NCBI RefSeq assembly: GCF_030409635.1
Contig: NZ_JAUFQF010000003.1
Location: forward strand, 70,867 to 134,866
Reading direction: 5' to 3'
DNA from: Vibrio agarivorans
Lineage (GTDB): Bacteria > Pseudomonadota > Gammaproteobacteria > Enterobacterales > Vibrionaceae
DNA: 64,000 nt
Numbering within the stretch: position 1 is the stretch's first letter; each line of letters starts with the position of its first letter. A program made the translations under genes and the position numbers. Under the pieces are notes generated by a model. It saw only the letters and a list, made by a program, of their open reading frames with translations, had not been told where the DNA came from and made no database searches. Shown here one piece after another: positions 31,894 through 40,796 of the stretch.

Positions 31894-32097
31894 TCAGTTA
31901 AATTCGGCTTGTCGTTTTTCCTTAATTTTTTTCAGAAGGAGCTTAGACACGATACGTCCAAACAATACTAAACCACAAAGAGACACTAGCCCCCACGTAA
32001 ATCCATACTGACTATATATCTGAACAACTTGAAGCCATGCAAAGCAAATTACAGCTACGAGTGTCAAGAGTTTGATTATCGGCATATCAGCCTCCAT
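31894..32097 (-). CDS. Small membrane protein, 67 aa
   Basis: Two hydrophobic segments (about 7-24 and 33-50), then a basic tail (KLLLKKIKEKRQ). Not recognised. Convergent with umuC, eight bases apart. Confidence 0.5.
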   Translation of the reverse strand: MEADMPIIKLLTLVAVICFAWLQVVQIYSQYGFTWGLVSLCGLVLFGRIVSKLLLKKIKEKRQAEFN

Positions 32098-32170
32098 TTA
32101 GGTCGAGAAACAAGGTTATGAGAACTTATGCTGCTATACATCCTATTAATAAAGCTTGAGACCGATGCCA

Positions 32171-32314
32171 CTAATCACTACTATGCGAATTGAACAATCG
32201 ACTCTGCTCTTGCGCTTTACGCAAGCAGTTGCTCCATGAGAGACGCTTATCACTTTTACTAATTTTCTTCGCTAGCTTTTCAATACGCTTTTGCTCTTCA
32301 CTTTTGAACATCAT
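32171..32314 (-). CDS. Small basic protein, 47 aa
   Basis: Start chosen at MMFKSEEQKRIEKLAKK, with an AAGGA ribosome binding site. The longer frame to 32383 crosses regulatory copy D. Highly basic and helical; function unknown. Confidence 0.45.
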   Translation of the reverse strand: MMFKSEEQKRIEKLAKKISKSDKRLSWSNCLRKAQEQSRLFNSHSSD

Positions 32315-32358
32315 TCCAGTCCTTGAATGTAAATCATGAGCACATTGCAAACAAAAAC

Positions 32359-32381
32359 GCTTATAAACACAAATACTTATC
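32359..32381 (-). promoter_or_regulatory. GTAAACACTT-type regulatory element, copy D
   Basis: Reverse complement GATAAGTATTTGTGTTTATAAGC is similar to copies A-C (GTTTATAA core), 45 bases upstream of 32171-32314. Confidence 0.35.
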
Positions 32382-32399
32382 AATGTGAGTAATGATGCT

Positions 32400-32717
32400 T
32401 TAAGAGGCTGTAGACTGTCTTTTGGTGTAAGTGCGCTTGCGTCTCAAAGACTCAGAATGAAGGGTCTCCGCATACTGACGACCAAGAGTTGTCAATGACC
32501 ACATACTCTCATTAATATGCGCGGCAGCGTTAATTACTCTTGCACCATTGGATTCAAAACTGAGGTAGCCCAGCTCGGACAAGCGTCTTAAAGACACGAG
32601 GAAGTGATTTGACGCCAGCGGTTTATCTAAAGCTTCTGAAACTTTTTTGCGAATATATGAGGTGTTTACTGGTGTGGCAATGCCAAAACGAAGCTCAACA
32701 AAATGCAAAACAAGCAT
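32400..32717 (-). CDS. Winged-helix-like protein, 105 aa
   Basis: Pattern of a winged helix: NTSYIRKKVSEAL, then SNHFLVSLRRLSELGYLSFE and WSLTTLGRQYAET. Basic C-terminal tail (LRRKRTYTKRQ). Probably a small DNA-binding regulator; target unknown. Confidence 0.5.
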   Translation of the reverse strand: MLVLHFVELRFGIATPVNTSYIRKKVSEALDKPLASNHFLVSLRRLSELGYLSFESNGARVINAAAHINESMWSLTTLGRQYAETLHSESLRRKRTYTKRQSTAS

Positions 32718-32791
32718 AGCGTTCTTTTGCTGAGCACTGATTCGATGTGAGATACTTAACTCCTTAATCGTACCCCTACGATTTAATTAAC

Positions 32792-33769
32792 TTATAAGGA
32801 TGGGCTTGAAGGAGCGTTTAGTAGCTCGCTCAAGTTCTTAAACTCTGGCTCTTGAGGCTGCTCAGTCGTGGAGAAAGGATTCACCCTCTCTGTCACTTCG
32901 ACCATCTCATTTTTAAATTCACGCGCATGTTCAATCAATTGATTATTGTTGATGTCCACACCTTCCCTGTTGAGAACAGAGCTGAGTTCTCGGTGGTCTT
33001 TGGGAATGCGTATAGCGTTTGTACCACCGAATTCAATACCCTCACTTTCTAGGTGCTTCAATGCAGATTGAAGGGTTTTGAACTCTTCTGGTACAGAAAT
33101 GCCATTGGCAATCGCTTCCTCAAAAATACCACGTTGATTGACCTCTGGATTAAAACCATTATCAATAATCGCCTCACCGAACCGTGACAGAAACTCATTG
33201 TGCGCAAAACTTTGAAGAACAGAGTTCTTAAGGTCGGTCAAGGCAACCATCTTCGCTGGAAATGATAGCTGCAATTCAATACTTTGCTGTAGTGCTTGCG
33301 TCACTTCTGTATCAAACACTTTTTGAATGTCAGCAGCGTTATGAATCTCAACGCCACGGTTTTGATTCAGATAACTCACGGTCAGTCCCATCACTTCATT
33401 ACCAATCGCTGAATCCATATCTCGGATAATGCGGTTCTGCATGTGTGACTCTTGAATGTGATTCTGCGGCTGGAAGTCTGTTACACCATTAAAGCCACCG
33501 AAGTCCAACTGATTCATCGTTTGAGTGGCAATGCCTTTAAAGCGATTAAACATCTCGTACTCAGCATCAATCTGATCATACACCTCACGGAAGAAGTAAG
33601 GAGAAGCTTGAAGAAATTGCCCGTGCTCTTGCATGACGTGTAAAGGATTTTGCTTGCTGTTCAGCGCATCTGCAATCATGTGACTAATTTGATTACTGCC
33701 AGATTGACGAATTTCACTAGGTGACATTCCGAGGTCTAGCCCTGAATCACCATGAAGGTTGAACTGCAT
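32792..33769 (-). CDS. Hypothetical protein, 325 aa
   Basis: Start chosen at MQFNLHGDSGLDLG, because the 53 codons upstream in the open frame (to 33928) look non-coding, including a stretch across a hairpin near 33821-33840; no good ribosome binding site decides it. Helical, Gln/Asn-rich soluble protein with repeated short motifs (NQMDFGGFNG-like, RGIFEEAIANGISVPEEF). A T8-GC-AAAA dispersed motif lies at 33770-33785, immediately upstream of the start. Function unknown. Confidence 0.5.
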   Translation of the reverse strand: MQFNLHGDSGLDLGMSPSEIRQSGSNQISHMIADALNSKQNPLHVMQEHGQFLQASPYFFREVYDQIDAEYEMFNRFKGIATQTMNQLDFGGFNGVTDFQPQNHIQESHMQNRIIRDMDSAIGNEVMGLTVSYLNQNRGVEIHNAADIQKVFDTEVTQALQQSIELQLSFPAKMVALTDLKNSVLQSFAHNEFLSRFGEAIIDNGFNPEVNQRGIFEEAIANGISVPEEFKTLQSALKHLESEGIEFGGTNAIRIPKDHRELSSVLNREGVDINNNQLIEHAREFKNEMVEVTERVNPFSTTEQPQEPEFKNLSELLNAPSSPSL

Positions 33770-34319
33770 GTTTTGCAAAAAAAAGCTGGGACTCTTGACG
33801 CAAATGGTCGTTGTAAGACCCCAAGAAAAAAGGGGCGCTAGAAATATTTTGCCGTGTACTGTTCCTGTTCGTGGATGACACCATAAACACCCCTCTTGGT
33901 AATAAAATGAATGAATCATGAGAGGCAATGCGCCTCATGCAGTTAAGTATATTATAAACTACATGGTAGATGCATGTAAAAAAACTGTCAGTTATTGAAA
34001 TAAACAATAATGTGGCACAATGTCTCACTTTTGCTTAATTGATGGTATCTCACTCATAAGACAAAATAATGAACGCCTAGCCTTTATCCAATGCCAGTTC
34101 AATAAATCCCTTATAATTCAACACTATAGGATACGGTTTCGATATATCCTTTTATGAGTCAGTACGAATAAGAGAAAAGCCGATCCATCGAATAATTTAA
34201 ACCTTAGAGCTATTGCTCGACCAAATTTCCTTCAATTTATTTCGGGTCGATCATTAAGATTATATTGTGCCACAAACACATGTAACAATTTGTAACCTTA
34301 AGCAAAGGCAAATTGGTGA
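33770..34319. other. Non-coding region between the 325-aa gene and the attC relic
   Basis: AT-rich. Contains GCCCCTTTTTTCTTGGGG (hairpin near 33821-33838) and no convincing ORF. The motif and promoter networks stop here. Confidence 0.5.
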
Positions 34320-34512
34320 TATAGGATCGCCTATGTAACGCCCTGTTAAGGGGTGAGCAACGCATTGATATAAATCACCGACACAACCATAAACACTAAA
34401 CTCAACCCAAACCAAAAATGCCAAGTGTTGAGAGTTGTCGGTGGACAAAGTTCGATACCTCGACAATAAAGTAACTATGACATTATTTTCCCTTATTTCT
34501 TCGTTAGTGGTT
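34320..34512 (-). other. Relic Vibrio-type attC site
   Basis: On the minus strand: GCTTAAC and CTAACG after the DUF262 stop, then CACCGACAACTCTCAACACT, TTGGCATTTTTGGTTTGGG, TTGAGTTTAGTGTTTATGG, TTGTGTCGGTG, GCGTTGCTCACCCCTTAAC and AGGGCGTTA. The inner arms CACCGACAA / TTGTGTCGGTG pair, and outer TAACG / CGTTA pair, as in attC. The wording is familiar to me from Vibrio superintegron attC sites. The R' box GTTACAT deviates from GTTRRRY, so it may be inactive. Confidence 0.45.
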
Positions 34513-35023
34513 AAGCTCGTTCGCTTTCCAAGTGATTTGTACCAGAGAAATTCAGATGGTTATAAACAGCTTTAAGCTTGGTTTCATCAAAACAGCTTGT
34601 TTTTCGTTTGCCTAACTCTCGATACAAAAAGCGAGATTGTTCACTTCGATCCAGTTTGCTGTAATAAAGTCCAAAGACTTTAAATTTATCTGTCGTGTAG
34701 TCCAGTAACGCTTCAACCCTTTGTTGTCCATCAATGAGACAATCCGAGTATTTAGCTAATGTGTTGTTGTCCAAATCAACATAATCGTTCACAACGATAG
34801 AGCCAATGTCGTAACCTAAATAGCAGGATTCAACGAATGATACCTTTTGCTCTAATGTCCAAACGGAATCCCGTTGCCATTCAGGAATAGGGAATTTACC
34901 TAGCATCTTTCGCGCCCACGGGTAATCTTTTGCTGAATAGCCGTGGCGTTTGTCTACCAAGTCAGAAATCATGACTCCCGATTCACTAAACTTGATAATT
35001 GGTTGTGGGATTCGATTATTCAC
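34511..35023 (-). CDS. DUF262 (GmrS N-terminal-like) protein, 170 aa
   Basis: ParB/Srx-like DUF262 fold: PIPEWQRDSVWTLEQKVSFVES (about 50-71) and the signature CLIDGQQRVEALLDY (about 97-111), then FGLYYSKLDRSEQSRFLYREL. It is short compared with GmrS/GmrD restriction proteins and lacks a DUF1524 nuclease half, so activity is uncertain. Possibly a remnant or stand-alone defence/regulatory protein. It is followed by the attC-like site, consistent with a former integron cassette. Confidence 0.65.
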   Translation of the reverse strand: MNNRIPQPIIKFSESGVMISDLVDKRHGYSAKDYPWARKMLGKFPIPEWQRDSVWTLEQKVSFVESCYLGYDIGSIVVNDYVDLDNNTLAKYSDCLIDGQQRVEALLDYTTDKFKVFGLYYSKLDRSEQSRFLYRELGKRKTSCFDETKLKAVYNHLNFSGTNHLESERA

Positions 35024-35034
35024 GTAGTTTCCCT

Positions 35035-35418
35035 CTACTCGCGGTCTAGCAGCTTAACTTTCTTAGCTCGGATCAGGTCTTGAATACCACCCTCGTATTC
35101 ATCATCGCTCATACGATCAATTTCGCGGCGGTCATTCACTTTAAAAAACTCACTTCGACCTGCTTTTTCCGCCATGTAATCAATCAAGAGAGGTACGATT
35201 TGACGATCTGTTTTGTTGGTCAAATCGAGAGAGCAAATATCAGCAAAGATTTCAATTAACGTTTCTTTCAGTGAATTGTCTAAATATCCCCACATATGAG
35301 AAACCGAACTACCCTCGTCTGAAACGTTGCCAGTTAATAACTGGTAAACATAAGTTTCACTAGAGCTGCCACCGCCATTGATTAAGCCTTTCAAAATTAG
35401 GTGTTGGTAATGATCCAT
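35035..35418 (-). CDS. Hypothetical protein, 127 aa
   Basis: Not recognised. Acidic, helical, soluble (SLKETLIEIFADICSLDLTNK). Eleven bases upstream of the DUF262 gene, so probably its partner in one transcript. Confidence 0.55.
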   Translation of the reverse strand: MDHYQHLILKGLINGGGSSSETYVYQLLTGNVSDEGSSVSHMWGYLDNSLKETLIEIFADICSLDLTNKTDRQIVPLLIDYMAEKAGRSEFFKVNDRREIDRMSDDEYEGGIQDLIRAKKVKLLDRE

Positions 35419-35467
35419 TGTTAATAATTCCTATATGTTGTGGTTTGGTAAAGGGCGCTATATACCC

Positions 35468-35671
35468 CTAAATTTTGATTTGTAGCTTTTCTGCCATTGC
35501 TTCGAGTTTATCAGCAAGCTTTTCGCATTCTTCAATGAACAGCTCTAAGTCGTCTGGATCTTCTACAAGTTCCTCTGGACTAGCACCGCCACTTTCCATG
35601 CTTTTGATGTATTGAGCTGCTGTTTCTAAAGCTTGTATTCGTAGTTGCCTACGCTTTACTCCCAAAGCCAT
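35468..35671 (-). CDS. Small acidic coiled-coil protein, 67 aa
   Basis: Start chosen at MALGVKRRQLRIQALETA. Helical throughout (LFIEECEKLADKLEAMAEKL). Directly downstream of mazF with a 13-base gap, so a third member of the toxin-antitoxin transcript; role unknown. Confidence 0.5.
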   Translation of the reverse strand: MALGVKRRQLRIQALETAAQYIKSMESGGASPEELVEDPDDLELFIEECEKLADKLEAMAEKLQIKI

Positions 35672-35684
35672 TACGATTTCCCAA

Positions 35685-36038
35685 TTAATCTTCGAATAAA
35701 GACTCAGCCCCAATTAACGGGATAAGTCGTAGTAAAACATCTTCGATAACCCCACTTTCAGCAGTGGTAATTAACTTCGATTTTCGGTCTTTCCAAGATA
35801 ATGTTTGAATTAAACTTGCTGCAACCACGCAAGGTTTATCAAGATTATTTACTGGCACTTCGGTAGCTTGACCGCGAATACTTGTGCTAATCGGGCAGCA
35901 AATAAGTAAGCCTGTTTGCTGATTGTAATCCTTGCTAGAAAGAACGAGGGCAGGACGTGTTTTGCCGATCTCTTTTCCTTTGACTGGCTCGAAATCCAAC
36001 CAGATTATTTCATTTCGCTTAGGAATATACATCGCCAT
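35685..36038 (-). CDS. mazF: MazF/PemK-type mRNA interferase toxin
   Basis: 117 residues, usual MazF length. Matches MazF: MYIPKRNEIIWLDFEPVKGKEIGKTRPALVLSS, then LLICCPISTSIRGQATEVPV, VVAASLIQTLSW and a conserved C-terminal helix. Cleaves RNA in the absence of antitoxin. Overlaps mazE by one base (translational coupling). Confidence 0.85.
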   Translation of the reverse strand: MAMYIPKRNEIIWLDFEPVKGKEIGKTRPALVLSSKDYNQQTGLLICCPISTSIRGQATEVPVNNLDKPCVVAASLIQTLSWKDRKSKLITTAESGVIEDVLLRLIPLIGAESLFED

Positions 36039-36292
36039 TACTCGCCAAACTCCTTACCCGATATAACCGCTAATTCATCAGCATGTGCCGTATGAGCATC
36101 TAAACCTTTTAGTAAGTCTTTTTCACTTAATGGAAAGCGTTTCTTTTGTCGCTTAACTGGCTCAATGATGATTTTTTTACCTTCGGTTTTAACTTCAATA
36201 TCAGCACCTTCAACTAAACCCAACTGACGTATGAACGTAGCAGGAATGATATTGCCAAGACTGTTACCAATTTTCCGTACTTGAGTACGCAT
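36038..36292 (-). CDS. mazE: MazE/PemI-type antitoxin (AbrB fold)
   Basis: 84 residues from MRTQVRKIGNSLGNIIPATF (AAGGTGG site). SpoVT-AbrB swapped-hairpin DNA-binding domain (1-45, GADIEVKTEGKKIIIEPV) and an acidic C terminus for toxin binding. Probably autoregulates through the TGTTATAAC repeats at 36317 and 36364. Confidence 0.85.
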   Translation of the reverse strand: MRTQVRKIGNSLGNIIPATFIRQLGLVEGADIEVKTEGKKIIIEPVKRQKKRFPLSEKDLLKGLDAHTAHADELAVISGKEFGE

Positions 36293-36316
36293 ATTGCCAC
36301 CTTGTAGTGAGTACAT

Positions 36317-36372
36317 TGTTATAACATGAGTTACTGTACACCTCTATCGCCAAGTGTCAACAATGTTATAAC
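36317..36372 (-). promoter_or_regulatory. mazEF promoter with paired operators
   Basis: -35 TTGACA (36355-36360), 16-bp spacer, -10 TACAGT (36333-36338) on the minus strand, flanked by TGTTATAACA (36317-36326) and TGTTATAAC (36364-36372). The outer operator overlaps the end of the broken integrase gene. Confidence 0.7.
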
Positions 36373-37116
36373 CAAAAGGACAATTCAGCCGCCTTTGATA
36401 ATTGAGCACTTGAAATGTCGATATACTCCAAACTCATACTTGGTTCTTTATGCCCTAACGCCCGTTGTATTTGACTTAGCTCAACCCCTTGAGCGTTCAT
36501 GTTAGTACCATACGAACGCCGTCCAGAATGGCTACTACAGCCCTTTAGACCACTGCGCTTGTAAATATTTCTGATCATAAATTCAAGCGCGTCACAGGCA
36601 AGATAATTGACCGTCTGACCAGCTTGATTGATTCTGGTCTTGCGCTTCATGGAGTAGCTGCTCCCCCTATTACTCAAAATCAATTTACTTCGGGAGTTAA
36701 GTGATTGGTAAGTATCATCGAATGTAGTAGCCAAATTGCGGGATTTTCGGTAATCAACCCACTCTTGGATCATACTCTTAGCTGATTGACTTAACCAAAC
36801 AGAACGCGGGATTCGTCTCTTACATAGCGCAGCTCTGAGGTGTATTTCATGCTTAATCTCGCCTGTTGGTGTGATCACATCGGCAACGGTAATTTGAGCA
36901 AGTTCAGACACTCGTAAGGGTGAATTGTGAAAATGACAAAGCTAATACAGCACGTTTCTGTTCTGCGTTCTGCATTAGTTGGCATCGAGTAAGCAACTTT
37001 TTGATTTGGTGCGGGGTGAGGCTTTTAGCCTTAGATTTTGACTTGGGCATATTGTGCATTTTCCTTAAATAACCAGAAATACACACATCACGGAATTTGA
37101 CCGTGTTGTTTAACAT
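36366..37116 (-). pseudogene. Tyrosine-recombinase integrase, frameshifted
   Basis: Two overlapping minus-strand frames together make one integrase. The N-terminal part (to 36904) has KAKSLTPHQIKKLLTRCQ and ALSF; the C-terminal part (36366-36911) has LRVSELAQITVAD, then HSGRRSYGTNMNAQGVELSQ, ALGHKEPSMSLEYID. The frames join if one T is removed from the TTTT run near 36934-36937, giving LSFHNSPLRVSEL. Catalytic Arg, HxxR, His and Tyr are all recognisable across the join. Short (about 230 residues), like ICE/phage core-only integrases. Confidence 0.75.
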
Positions 37117-37455
37117 ACCATAGGCGCAATGGGAGTTTAGGGGAAAACGAGTATGATACTTTAATAATCAATTGTAGCTTGATTAGGACTTGGTGGTAGC
37201 AATCAGTATGAATCTTTATTTTTGATCATGTTTAAGATTAAACGGTTCGATCAGGGTTGCTTGACTGTTTAGCAACGAACTTTATTCCTCTCCTACAGGA
37301 TAGTAACGATGATGGAGTCAAAGTTTCGATCTTTGTTGTTACTTCTTGGCTGTTACATCACATAGTAATCAGCCCTGTGTTGGAGAAAAGTTCTTATCTT
37401 TGTCCAACGACAAGAGTCACTCTTAAATGAATTGTTAGTACAAAATATACCAATG
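37117..37455. other. Intergenic region
   Basis: About 340 bases between the integrase relic and the par operon terminator; no ORF, promoter core or dispersed motif copy seen. Confidence 0.5.
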
Positions 37456-37481
37456 AAAAAAACCGAGGCTTAATGCCTCGG
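37456..37481 (-). terminator. Rho-independent terminator of the par operon
   Basis: Minus-strand GCCGAGGC / GCCTCGG with ATTAA loop followed by T7, after the SprT-like gene. Confidence 0.85.
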
Positions 37482-37504
37482 CTTATGGTTCTAATCAGAG
37501 TGAA

Positions 37505-38191
37505 CTACACGAATAATCGTTCCGACATTAGATACAGTCCCCTGACAGCCTTGCGCTGTCGTAATCGAATGATCAACTTCGCAATTATATCCAAGTCGCG
37601 GCTTGGCTTTGCTGGTAACAACGCACCACACTCTTTAAGCGTCTCACAACGAACGTAATGCCGAATAAACTGCCAACGCATGTTGATAGTGCTGGCGTCC
37701 TTATGATGCTGCTCAAGCTCGTTCGTTACGCAGAAACAGAAGACCGACACCAACCTCTCTCGAATGGTAAGCATCAAATCAAGCCAGCTTTGGTGGTGAT
37801 GGTTGTTACGGTCTCTAAGCTTGGGAACATGAAACATATAAAGATGTGCGACCTCGTGGGCAATCAAAGAGCAAAGCGCTTCATTAGGCGTCATGTAAGC
37901 TGGTGGCAAATATGACCTAGCCAGTGCCGAACTTTCGCTGTAGAAGTATCGCCCATCCATTTCACAAGCGAAAAGCTCATGGAGAGCAAAATACAACCCT
38001 GCCCCTCGCTCGTTGATTCTAGCATGACTGGTTCGACTACCCTGCCAAGACAAAACGGTGTTTAAAACCACCGTCTTGTAGGGCAGCTCGATACCAGTAG
38101 TTCTACTTGCCACTAAACAAGCTGTCCCAACAATCGTTAACGCCTCACGCTCTATCGCCTTTTTAGTGATGGCGCTAATTGGCATCTTCAA
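37505..38191 (-). CDS. SprT-like zinc metalloprotease-fold protein
   Basis: 228 residues. Zinc motif LIAHEVAHLYMFHVP (HExxH, about 114-122), followed by NNHHHQSWLDLM, matching the SprT/Spartan pattern (HExxH then H-xx-W). SprT/Wss1-type proteins act on DNA-bound or DNA-crosslinked proteins in eukaryotes; bacterial role unclear. It overlaps parB by 17 bases and is third in the parA-parB operon, an unusual partner that might deal with DNA-bound proteins. Confidence 0.6.
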   Translation of the reverse strand: MKMPISAITKKAIEREALTIVGTACLVASRTTGIELPYKTVVLNTVLSWQGSRTSHARINERGAGLYFALHELFACEMDGRYFYSESSALARSYLPPAYMTPNEALCSLIAHEVAHLYMFHVPKLRDRNNHHHQSWLDLMLTIRERLVSVFCFCVTNELEQHHKDASTINMRWQFIRHYVRCETLKECGALLPAKPSRDLDIIAKLIIRLRQRKAVRGLYLMSERLFV

Positions 38192-39359
38192 TCATTGCTT
38201 GTAACTGAGCCATCAGTGCGCTCATCGATTCAGAGGAAAGAGTTTGAAGCTCAATCGTCAAAGCACCATTTTCCTTAGTCGTCACTTTACCTAAATTATC
38301 TGGCAAGGTATTCACGTTATCAGACACTTTAGGATTGCTTTCCTTTAGTAATTGACTGCAGGTTTTAGAAAAAAACTTGATAGTGGCAGTATTGGCATCC
38401 TTTGGAGCGATCTCATTGACAGCAAAATTACTTTGGGCAACGAATTGGCTCACTGTTGTAATCACAGTGGCTCGTTGCTCTTCATTCAGAAGCTTTCCTT
38501 TTTTGCTCTCTGTGAGCTGACTCTCATCGCAGATTCGGAAGTAATCAATGACGGTATTGATTGACGGTCGCCCTAAAGTTGCAGGTGAGGGAAAAAGCTT
38601 CCAAACCTTTTCGCTAACCTCAAACGACTGGATGGCTGCGTAATAATCAGCTCTGGGAATGCCCAATTGTTTGATGATGGCAGATTGGCTTAGCTTTTTA
38701 GTGTTATCGACATTCCCTGCCCTTTGAGAAGCAAGCTCATGGTGTCGATGTTTTGAATCAATTTCTCGTTTTAAAGCATGGCGCTTCTCTAGCAGACCAT
38801 TACCTACATGCAAGTTCGCATTTCGACTTAAGCTGCTGGCACGTTTTGGATTTATTGAGTCATAAGAGACGTAAACCTGAAAATCATAACCGCCAGCTTC
38901 ACAGCCTTGAGAGCGTCTAAAGCCATCAACGAGTTCAATCAGGTTGTTTTGCTTATTGAAAGTACCCAGTGCTGGATAGACATTGATCCCTTCCTCTGAA
39001 ATCATCTTTTTCGCTTCTAAGCGATCAAGTTCCGTGAAGTACTCTTTAACCCGTGCGTTATCTGGATGAATAGTCACTCTCTTTGCCAGTTCATCGGCAG
39101 GAATCCGAACCAGTTTAAACACCACATCAGCCCCATTACGCCCAAGCGGTAGAGCTATCTCATTTTTACCTTCTTTGAGCGTTTCAGGGTCTACATCCTC
39201 TGCCGTGATTGTTTGAGAAAAATCTTCCTCGCCTAACTCAGAGTCCAGATCAAAACCATCGTCAGGCAGGTCAAGTGCAGTCGATTTGGTTTTTTCAGTG
39301 TGAGGGTTATGACCTACCATCGCATCGGTAGCAGTCAGTTGTATCGTTCTTTTAGCCAT
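38175..39359 (-). CDS. parB: ParB-family partition protein
   Basis: 394 residues. N-terminal ParB nuclease-like fold (HPDNARVKEYFTELDRLEAK, NLIELVDGFRRSQGCEAGG, about 90-165), then helix-turn-helix (KLSQSAIIKQLGIPRADYYA, about 225-245), then a C-terminal dimerisation region. In place of GERRxxA it has DGFRRSQ, as in SopB/P1-type proteins. Directly follows parA. A candidate centromere (36-bp repeats) lies at 43.6 kb. Dispersed motif at 38362-38376 inside the coding region. Confidence 0.85.
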   Translation of the reverse strand: MAKRTIQLTATDAMVGHNPHTEKTKSTALDLPDDGFDLDSELGEEDFSQTITAEDVDPETLKEGKNEIALPLGRNGADVVFKLVRIPADELAKRVTIHPDNARVKEYFTELDRLEAKKMISEEGINVYPALGTFNKQNNLIELVDGFRRSQGCEAGGYDFQVYVSYDSINPKRASSLSRNANLHVGNGLLEKRHALKREIDSKHRHHELASQRAGNVDNTKKLSQSAIIKQLGIPRADYYAAIQSFEVSEKVWKLFPSPATLGRPSINTVIDYFRICDESQLTESKKGKLLNEEQRATVITTVSQFVAQSNFAVNEIAPKDANTATIKFFSKTCSQLLKESNPKVSDNVNTLPDNLGKVTTKENGALTIELQTLSSESMSALMAQLQAMIEDAN

Positions 39360-39370
39360 TCTTTAAGTCC

Positions 39371-40636
39371 TTAGATTGCCAAGCCCCAAGTTTTCTTCAT
39401 AGCACCTTCGACACCAACAGCCACGGTATTGATAATTTCCATTGCTGCAGCGTGAGACTCTTTTGTGCCGTAGAGTACTTTGCCATCGACTTTCATTGAA
39501 TATTCGTAAGGAGAGATTTCAAGTACCGACTTATATTTGAAAGCGGCTTTTTTCACAGCTTCACTGTGACCCAAGTCAGGCAACATCGTTGTACCCCCTG
39601 CGTACCAAATTTCACGCAATAGCTCTTGGTCAGTTGCCGAGTTTTTAATGCCTCCGACTGTGAGCATTCGGATATTGTCATAACCTTGGTGGTCGTGAGA
39701 CTTAACCAATTCTTCATAGAGAATTTTAAAGGTCTTGAGATACTTGTACGTTCCGTCACGGTCTTTGTCGCTTGGGTGAAGCGGAATAAGCACACTAGTT
39801 GCAGAAAAGTGCGCTGCAATGGTGATGTCATTAATATTGGGTGGTGTATCAAACAGGATGATGTCGAAATCATCTCGTACCGCATCGATGATTGGCTCTA
39901 AAACCTTGTAGTAATCATTACCAAGCTCTTTACTACGTAGATTAAAAAGGTTATCCGTCTCTTTCGCTGGAAGGACTCGCACATTCGGGTGATTAATTTC
40001 ATGGAATGCGTCTCGGATAAAATCTTGATAAGTCTCACCCTCATCAAGCTCAAAGTTTTGCATCACAATATCACCGACACTAAATGCATCCTCAGACAAA
40101 TTAGGAAGCATTGTTGCAGTCAAACTGCCTTGAGGGTCGAGGTCGATAACACCAACACGATAAGTGACAGGTAATTCAGTTGCTAAAGCTAGCGCTAGGT
40201 TGTAAGTGGTGGTTGTCTTGCCACTCCCCCCTTTGAGATTCCCTACAAGCCACGTTTGTAGATCTTGCTCCACATCACGTTTAAAGGGAGTCTTTAACTC
40301 TTCACCTGTGGCAATACGCATAGCTTCGGACATTGGAATGCGGTAAATATTCGGCTTGTTGTCACTCTGAGGAATAACGCCTGTAGGCTGATATTTATCG
40401 ACCAAACGTTTAACGGTTGTAGAGGCAATTTTCTTACCATAAAGCCACTCACCTAATTCTGTTAGTGAGCAGAATACCTTTTGACGCTTCCCGTTCGGTG
40501 CAACATACAACTCGCTATTCAGATCAGAAAGTAAATCAATCTGCTGATCATACTCGTGACGTTGTGCTCGGCTAATCACATCCCGAAAGCGCTCAGCTAG
40601 GATGGTGTAAGCCTTGAGAGTCTGTAATCCATTCAT
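39371..40636 (-). CDS. parA: ParA/SopA-type partition ATPase
   Basis: 421 residues, the type Ia size. N-terminal helix-turn-helix (ELGEWLYGKKIASTTVKRLV, about 60-80), deviant Walker A K135-GGSGKT141, Walker A' region GVIDLDPQGSLT, and Walker B DIILFDTPPNINDI. The N-terminal domain usually represses the par operon. First gene of parA-parB-sprT-like. Confidence 0.9.
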   Translation of the reverse strand: MNGLQTLKAYTILAERFRDVISRAQRHEYDQQIDLLSDLNSELYVAPNGKRQKVFCSLTELGEWLYGKKIASTTVKRLVDKYQPTGVIPQSDNKPNIYRIPMSEAMRIATGEELKTPFKRDVEQDLQTWLVGNLKGGSGKTTTTYNLALALATELPVTYRVGVIDLDPQGSLTATMLPNLSEDAFSVGDIVMQNFELDEGETYQDFIRDAFHEINHPNVRVLPAKETDNLFNLRSKELGNDYYKVLEPIIDAVRDDFDIILFDTPPNINDITIAAHFSATSVLIPLHPSDKDRDGTYKYLKTFKILYEELVKSHDHQGYDNIRMLTVGGIKNSATDQELLREIWYAGGTTMLPDLGHSEAVKKAAFKYKSVLEISPYEYSMKVDGKVLYGTKESHAAAMEIINTVAVGVEGAMKKTWGLAI

Positions 40637-40796
40637 ATTGGTAAACCTTGCTTGGTTATCATGTCATATCGTTAACTAGATACTACATCAGAAACAAAGT
40701 CAATAAAAGGCATCTTGTTACGATAATTAGCACACCCCGCGATTTTCGTGACAACACAGCATTAAGCGAACACAGCACCTATTTGAAAACAGAATC

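Noticed and set aside
33770..33928. 53-codon N-terminal extension of the 325-residue gene
   Set aside because: Composition looks non-coding and it crosses a hairpin; the start at 33769 is more likely, although it also lacks a good ribosome binding site.
34260..34466. Minus-strand 68-residue ORF
   Set aside because: It is the translation of the attC-like sequence and has no ribosome binding site.
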